The position numbers and the translations under genes are program-made. From Neoehrlichia mikurensis (GTDB lineage Bacteria > Pseudomonadota > Alphaproteobacteria > Rickettsiales > Anaplasmataceae): a stretch of DNA of 64,000 bases. The stretch is from NCBI RefSeq assembly GCF_019186785.1, contig NZ_CP066557.1, positions 310,001 through 374,000 on the forward strand, given 5' to 3'. Positions 59,172 through 64,000 of the stretch are shown here, piece by piece. Position 1 is the stretch's first letter. Every line of letters begins with the position of its first letter. The notes under the pieces are model-generated. The model was not told the origin of the DNA. It did not search any database and saw nothing but the letters and a program-made list of their open reading frames with translations.

Positions 59172-60332
59172 CTAGTCAACATATATATCTTTTTTTTGTA
59201 TTACACTAAGTGCAATATAAGAAATAATAGCCCAAAACATCACATACATCGCTGGAGCAATTTTAATATCTGTAATATATATTAACCATGTACATATTAG
59301 TGGCGCTCCTCCACCTGCGATTGCAGAAGAAATATTTCTTGCTAAGCCAAACCCTGTATACCTAATATTTATAGGAAATAGCTCAGCCATAGCAGCATTT
59401 ACAGGACCAAGTACTGCTGAGAAGGGTATAATAAATAATATATATCCTATAATTATTAATATATAACTATCCTGACTTAACACCCAAAATACAGGAATGC
59501 TAACACAAAATAGGCCAATTGACGCTATCATCATGACCTTTTTTTTGCCAACAAAATCAGATAATGCTCCAAAATAAACTGTCAAAATACCACATACAAA
59601 TATTCCAGTACTTGCTATTATATTTATACAATGATGATCTACTCTTGTAAGAGAAAGTTCGTTAATAAAATTAACAAAAAACACCATCAAAATATGAAAA
59701 GAACAATTTTCAATACAGTCTATTAAAATTGCTAATAAAAATGGCCTTTTATAATTTTTTAATAATACTGCAAATGGCAATTTGAGAGGAATTTTTTGCT
59801 CTTTATACATACAATATGCAGGACTTTCCGCATTTCTCAATCTAAGGCACACACTAATTACTCCTATAAATAATCCCACAAAAAATGGAATCCTCCATCC
59901 CCATATTACAAAACTATTACCAGTAAAATGATGAGTTATCATAATAACTAGCATAGCCATTAAAGATCCTATTACAGCACTTAATACTTCATAACTACCA
60001 AGCAATCCATTATTTTTACCATTTTTTGAATGCTCTATCAAAAAGGCAACATTACCTGCCTCACCACCTAGAGCAATACCTTGTATTACCCTACAAATAA
60101 CTAACAGTATTGGAGCATATATACCTATGTTATTATAGACAGGTATTATCATCATAAAAGTAATAGATATAGACATCAGTACAATAGAGAAAATAAGCGC
60201 AATCTTTCTACCATATTTATCTCCAATATGTCCAAAAACAGCTGCCCCAAAAGGCCTTGCAAGAAATCCTACAGCAAATACACTAAAAGTTAAAATAAAA
60301 CTACTATACTTATCTTCATAATGTTTTCCCAT
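59172..60332 (-). CDS. MFS transporter of the proline/betaine (MHS) type, N-terminally short
   Basis: This is an inner-membrane secondary transporter of the metabolite:H+ symporter family (ProP-like). From ATG 60332 it is 386 aa with about eleven helices. Motif A is GHIGDKYGRKIAL; then come QGIALGGEAGNVAFLIE, GWRIPFFVGLFIGVIS, and ALGPVNAAMAELFPINIRYTG with GLARNISSAIAGGGAPLI. Normal members have a first helix containing a WYDF motif before FAVGFLARPFGA; here it is missing, because a TGA stops the frame just upstream. The gene may be truncated and inactive, or use an unrecognised start. A GTG at 60344 adds four residues only. Confidence 0.75.
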   Translation of the reverse strand: MGKHYEDKYSSFILTFSVFAVGFLARPFGAAVFGHIGDKYGRKIALIFSIVLMSISITFMMIIPVYNNIGIYAPILLVICRVIQGIALGGEAGNVAFLIEHSKNGKNNGLLGSYEVLSAVIGSLMAMLVIMITHHFTGNSFVIWGWRIPFFVGLFIGVISVCLRLRNAESPAYCMYKEQKIPLKLPFAVLLKNYKRPFLLAILIDCIENCSFHILMVFFVNFINELSLTRVDHHCINIIASTGIFVCGILTVYFGALSDFVGKKKVMMIASIGLFCVSIPVFWVLSQDSYILIIIGYILFIIPFSAVLGPVNAAMAELFPINIRYTGFGLARNISSAIAGGGAPLICTWLIYITDIKIAPAMYVMFWAIISYIALSVIQKKDIYVD

Positions 60333-60344
60333 TAAGTAAATCAC

Positions 60345-60868
60345 TCAAATATAAGCTATAACCTTAATTAATTATGACAAATTTGTGCATTAACAATATT
60401 TTACAAACCAAATATCCTATACAATATATTCATATACTAAATTATGATGGAGGCTATCTCTAAACATTAAACAATCACACTAGTGAAAATAAGCCAATAA
60501 TAAATCACATATGTCATCTAATACATAGGAAAATACAAATAATAAAAATATCACAAATTTAATACTGACAGTATATCATTTTTAAATGATAATGGATAAT
60601 ACTACTTTTTAAGATGTGTTTAAAGTAGTAAAGTAATAGACTATTAGTAAGTTACTTATTTATAAAAAAACTTTTAGGTAATTTATGTTAATCTCTATGC
60701 TTATAACATCAAATTTAAATAATCACTATACTTCTTATTAAGATTACACATTGATAATAGTTAACATTATATAAGTTATGTATATAGTTGCTATAAAAGT
60801 TAATTTTTTATTTGACTATATTTTCAATAAATGATAGTTTTAAAAAAGTGTTATATGTAAGTTGTCAA
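60345..60868. other. divergent spacer MFS-rpsP
   Basis: I searched upstream of the MFS gene for its missing first helix and found no trace in any frame. TTGACT at 60812 with tagttt 17 bp later (60835) is a weak promoter candidate for rpsP. Confidence 0.35.
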
Positions 60869-61150
60869 ATGTCTGTAAAAATAAGGTTAGCAAGATTTGG
60901 TGCTAAAAAAAAGCCCTTTTATAGAATAGTGGTGTCTGACTCTAGGGTACAAAGAGATGGCAGGTTTATTGAGCTACTGGGTTTTTATAATCCCATGTTA
61001 TCGCATGAGCAAGTGGGTTTTATTAAGGTAAATGTTGATAGATTAAAGTACTGGTTAAGTGTTGGTGCACAACCTACAGAGAGGATTTCTTGGTTCATAA
61101 AAAAGAATATTATAAATCTCAGCAGCGAATCTTGTGTACAAGCTAGTTAA
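60869..61150 (+). CDS. rpsP: 30S ribosomal protein S16
   Basis: From ATG 60869 this is a 93-aa small-subunit protein starting [20 protein letters not shown], then [18 protein letters not shown] and [15 protein letters not shown]. The normal S16 length supports this start over the upstream TTG at 60812. The gene is alone; the usual partners rimM and trmD are absent. Confidence 0.95.
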   Translation: MSVKIRLARFGAKKKPFYRIVVSDSRVQRDGRFIELLGFYNPMLSHEQVGFIKVNVDRLKYWLSVGAQPTERISWFIKKNIINLSSESCVQAS

Positions 61151-61806
61151 TTTTATAACTTAGTAATTTGTCAGATAAGCTGTTACTTAACCCAAAATCT
61201 TTATAAGCTTTTGTTAATATATAGTTTTCTTGATACAACTAAAGTTATGTTTTTGTATTAGAGGCTTGGCTGTATGCATTATGATTTTATTAATTATCAG
61301 TAAATTATAGGCCAATAAACCAATATTAACTTAGTGTTTATATTTCAAATTAGTTAATACAAAAATACAGCCCGCTATAGATCTATTTGATAAACATATA
61401 TTACCTATGTATTGATATTATACTATGTTAATTAATTGATAACAAAAATTCTCAATAGTAGAACCCACACTAGCTAATATACATAAAAAATTTGCAACAT
61501 CAAGTATAATACCTACACTCAATACATAAATCTGCTAGTTTTACATTAACCACGTATATATTATAAAATCAGTATAACCTGCAACATTATATAGTAAAAT
61601 AACACTTCTATACAAAATACCTAAATTTAAAAAATGTTATAAAGTACACCTATTTTTTAATAACATTAAAAATATATTCTTTAACAAATAATTAATTTTA
61701 AAACTATCACAAACACAATAATGTATTCTTATAAAAAAACAAAAAATCTATCGTACATTATATATATCTCCAATAAACTCTTTTATAACACTTATCTCGT
61801 ATAAGA
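61151..61806. other. convergent spacer
   Basis: A stretch at 61497-61548 resembles 58299-58351 (aacatcaa.tataa.acc..., cattaac), a diverged dispersed repeat of about 55 bp. Nothing else is recognised. Confidence 0.35.
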
Positions 61807-62844
61807 TTATTTCCAACCCTCCTCATCAGCAATTTTTACTGATTGTTTTAAGTAATTTTCAAGTTCCTGTAGAGGAAGATCACTCTCTTTAAATGTACCC
61901 CAAGACTTTAAAATATCCGAATAACCTATATCAATAATAGGATACTCCTGATTAGCTTCTGAATAAATTTTCTGTGCTTCAGTACTAATTAAAAATTCTA
62001 GCAACTTTATTGCACCCTCCTTATTTTTTGCATACTTGGTAACAGCACCACCACTAATATTTATCATAACACCTGTAGTATTCTGATTAGGAAAAAAAAT
62101 AGAAAGTTTTTTAGCAAATTGCTTATCTTTTTCTTTCTGCGACATAAGAATTCTACCAAAATAATAACTATTTACTATTGCTATACTTCCCTCCCCAGCA
62201 GCTACTGCATAAATTTGATCAGTATCACCACCACTAGGTTTTCTTGCCATATTATTTACTAATCCTCTTACCCACGCTCTAGTATTTTTCTCTCCGTTAT
62301 TTGCTATCATAAAAGCAATTAAAGATTGATTATATGGACTATTAGAGGATCTAACTAAAATTTTGTCTTTCCATTTTACATTTGCAAGATCTTCATATGT
62401 ACTTAACTCTTTACTACTAACTAACTCTTTATTATATACTATAATTCTTGCACGTTTAGTTAATCCAAACCAATACCCTTTAGCATCTCTATATTTTTGT
62501 GGTATAGCTTCATTAAGTATTTTTGAATTCACCTCTTGCAAAAGCCCTTTCTTTTTTGCTAAAATTAAATTTACAGCATCAGCTGTAAGAAATACATCTC
62601 CATTACCATATGACCCTTCACTTTCCATCCTTGAAATTAATTGAGCAGCATCATCATTAATATAACGCACTTTAATTCCTGTTTTTTCAGTAAATCGCTG
62701 AAATACATCACGTAATAATTCTTCTTTACGAGAAGAAAAAACATTTACTACATTTTTATTATCAGAATGATAATTCTTATATAAAAATACAACCACCGTA
62801 CTTACTATAAGCACAAAAAATAATAAGCTAAAAGTCCTACTCAT
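61807..62844 (-). CDS. ferric iron ABC transporter substrate-binding protein (FbpA type)
   Basis: This periplasmic Fe3+-binding protein feeds an ABC importer. From ATG 62844 it is 345 aa with an N-terminal hydrophobic signal or anchor (LLFFVLIVSTVVVFLY). The FbpA-like body begins VVNVFSSRKEELLRDVFQRF, then GNGDVFLTADAVNLI and SSNSPYNQSLIAFMIA. The paired tyrosines in NSYYFGR lie where the family binds iron. ISGGAVTKYAKNKEGAIKLLEFL follows. GAAGGG lies about 6 bases before this ATG, favouring it over TTG 62850. The matching permease is at 7131-8750. Confidence 0.92.
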   Translation of the reverse strand: MSRTFSLLFFVLIVSTVVVFLYKNYHSDNKNVVNVFSSRKEELLRDVFQRFTEKTGIKVRYINDDAAQLISRMESEGSYGNGDVFLTADAVNLILAKKKGLLQEVNSKILNEAIPQKYRDAKGYWFGLTKRARIIVYNKELVSSKELSTYEDLANVKWKDKILVRSSNSPYNQSLIAFMIANNGEKNTRAWVRGLVNNMARKPSGGDTDQIYAVAAGEGSIAIVNSYYFGRILMSQKEKDKQFAKKLSIFFPNQNTTGVMINISGGAVTKYAKNKEGAIKLLEFLISTEAQKIYSEANQEYPIIDIGYSDILKSWGTFKESDLPLQELENYLKQSVKIADEEGWK

Positions 62845-63181
62845 AAACAACCCTTCTTTACCAAAACTTGTTATATTATGCTAACAAATAATAGTTAAAC
62901 TTTAAAATAGTTAGCAAAACATAAATACTACATATTAACTCTATATGTTATATCACAAAAATTACTATTTTTTTAACTGAATATCAATATACCTACCTAT
63001 ATTAGTTAAGAAGCACTTATTTATGTATCATTATCCTGGTAATAACAATTATTATATAAAACAATATCGTAAAGAATTATACTATCAAAATAAAATATCC
63101 TTAAAATTTTATAATTTTAACATTTTTATTCTAAAATAATATTGCATATAAACCACTATGTTAGTTACTAAGTAATATTTA
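62845..63181. other. spacer upstream of the FbpA-like gene
   Basis: AT-rich spacer. A 38-codon rightward frame (ATG 63023 to 63139) rich in Y and N is probably chance. No other feature seen. Confidence 0.3.
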
Positions 63182-63295
63182 CTATAAGTCAACAGCATAA
63201 TTACTACCTTTTAATCCATGAATAACATCCATAAAACCATCATAGACAGAATCTTGTGTATACAAATTTTTGGCTACTTTTGTTATATATTCCAT
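63171..63295 (-). pseudogene. duplicated C-terminal tail of the gene at the right edge
   Basis: DNA 63171-63268 repeats 63341-63441, offset 170-173 bp, nearly perfectly. It encodes, from an ATG at 63295, a 37-codon frame ending NLYTQDSV...GSNYAVDL and stop at 63182, against YAVDLI in the parent. It therefore carries the last 27 codons of the neighbour plus a short different start. It lies beyond the parent's terminator, so it is probably not translated. Confidence 0.75.
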
Positions 63296-63303
63296 CAACG
63301 GAC

Positions 63304-63332
63304 ATAAAAAAATAGCCAATTATATGGCTATT
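63304..63332 (-). terminator. rho-independent terminator of the right-edge gene
   Basis: On the minus strand, stem aatagcca (63332-63325) and tggctatt (63318-63311) with a 6-base loop are followed by a T tract (63312-63304 region, seven T in a row). It lies about 20 bp after the stop codon of the minus-strand gene and fits a classic terminator. Confidence 0.8.
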
Positions 63333-63351
63333 TTATGAAAAGTAATATTTA

Positions 63352-64000
63352 CTATATTAAGTCAACAGCATAATTACTACCTTTTAATCCATGAATAACA
63401 TCCATAAAACCATCATAGACAGAATCTTGTGTATACAAATTATTTAACACTTTATAATTTTGATTTAATAGTTGATTTTCATACATTGAATCATGATCTT
63501 TATTGTGAAAACCATAAGAAAAATTGTTATTATTCACTGAAGCATTATAAGAGTTATCTTGTTTTGCAACATTAATATTTATTGTCTTATTATCAAAAAC
63601 ATTATCTTCTTGATATGTTTTTATATGTATGTTTTGAAATCTATCAAGATAGAAAGGTAATACTCCTATTTTTCCATCTTTATCATGTATCAGTTTCACT
63701 TTTGCAAAATATTGATCGTCACTTTGTATAGCAAAAAGCACACCATCAGAATACTTATTTAGATCTGCTAAATCTATATTCAATAACATGGCACTTTCCG
63801 CTATTTCATTAGAATGCACAAACGTAAGATCTATATATCTATTCTGACCAAGATCAGGCATACCATCAGGATTTTCCTCCCCATTAGAAGTACATACTAC
63901 CAGTTTTCTTTGCCCATCTGATATTGTCGTTAATTTTACATGAGTAATAACATCAGGTAACTGATAAACAGTCCCTGTAATTTTATCATTAATAAAAAAA
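63352..64000 (-). CDS. partial large protein of unknown function (C-terminal part)
   Basis: The frame is open from 63999 to the stop at 63352, so the gene begins outside the window; an internal ATG at 63861 is not a reliable start. The visible 215 codons are beta-rich at first (VITHVKLTTISDGQRKLVVC, YIDLTFVHSNEIAESAML, GVLFAIQSDDQYFAKVKLI). They become Asn/Asp/Tyr-rich and probably disordered near the end. No family is recognised. Style resembles the beta-rich part of the 739-aa protein at 28.8-31.0 kb, which may be related. A terminator follows. Confidence 0.75.
   Translation of the reverse strand, partial: FFINDKITGTVYQLPDVITHVKLTTISDGQRKLVVCTSNGEENPDGMPDLGQNRYIDLTFVHSNEIAESAMLLNIDLADLNKYSDGVLFAIQSDDQYFAKVKLIHDKDGKIGVLPFYLDRFQNIHIKTYQEDNVFDNKTININVAKQDNSYNASVNNNNFSYGFHNKDHDSMYENQLLNQNYKVLNNLYTQDSVYDGFMDVIHGLKGSNYAVDLI

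Overview
The window looks like the chromosome of an obligate intracellular alphaproteobacterium of the family Anaplasmataceae, most likely Ehrlichia. E. ruminantium is the best guess, from the very AT-rich sequence, the unusually long spacers and the many small duplications. Supporting marks are a stand-alone VirB9-type type IV secretion gene, COQ9, NDUFS4-type and Trm112-type proteins, TrcR (DUF1013), scattered transporter genes and no insertion sequences. No species-level search was possible.

Layout. 0-11 kb: tolB, murD (-), COQ9, a HlyD-type type I secretion adaptor, a ferric-iron permease (-), cytochrome b561 and a nitronate monooxygenase-like enzyme. Two spacers here hold recognisable dead genes: a ferredoxin-NADP reductase-like C-terminus and an hslV-like remnant. 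11-23 kb: sco1-like, pstS, rpsU, sucC-sucD, alaS (-), pstC and a frameshifted small glutamine-synthetase-like gene. 23-31 kb (-): rppH, a metallo-beta-lactamase-fold hydrolase, three consecutive unrecognised genes whose topology resembles the PilM/N-PilO-PilP or GspL-GspM platform, and a 739-aa membrane protein with 78-bp tandem repeats. 31-37 kb: lpdA, duplicated dnaJ-like and rho genes, virB9, trxA. 37-47 kb: mtaB and xseB (-), NDUFS4-like, an AEC transporter, rsmD and surA-like (-), tRNA-His (-), gltX (-), a DUF2628 protein, thiG and thiS (-). 47-61 kb: a large orphan protein, nfu (-), the second dnaJ-like/rho pair, trcR (-), rpmI-rplT-pheS-SDR, glmU, Trm112-like, an MFS transporter (-) and rpsP. 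61-64 kb (-): a ferric-iron binding protein and the C-terminal part of a large unknown protein that runs off the window.

The most striking structure is the segmental duplication of a dnaJ-like/rho block (about 32650-34507 and 50404-52131). The copies are almost identical, but each is damaged at a different end. The 50-kb copy has the native dnaJ start and native rho N-terminus but lost 130 bp at the rho C-terminus. The 32-kb copy has the complete rho C-terminus, a start codon supplied by flanking DNA, and a dnaJ-like gene without its membrane anchor. Diverged traces of the neighbouring trcR gene and of the trcR-rpmI spacer lie around virB9-trxA (about 35540-35660 and 36985-37640). A third rho trace lies near 55.9 kb. 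This suggests an old, larger duplication of which only the rho part was kept homogeneous. Decayed fragments of murD, thiG and the gene at the right edge sit beside their parents, so many spacers appear to be built from decayed local duplications.

The genes serve central metabolism (TCA cycle, lipoamide dehydrogenase), respiration (SCO1, b561, complex I accessory subunit), cofactor synthesis (thiazole, ubiquinone), translation and tRNA charging or modification, envelope (MurD, GlmU, TolB, SurA-like) and uptake of iron and phosphate. Parts of one transporter are dispersed. Host-interaction candidates are VirB9, the type I secretion adaptor, the 739-aa repeat protein, the orphan at 47.6 kb and the partial gene at the right edge.
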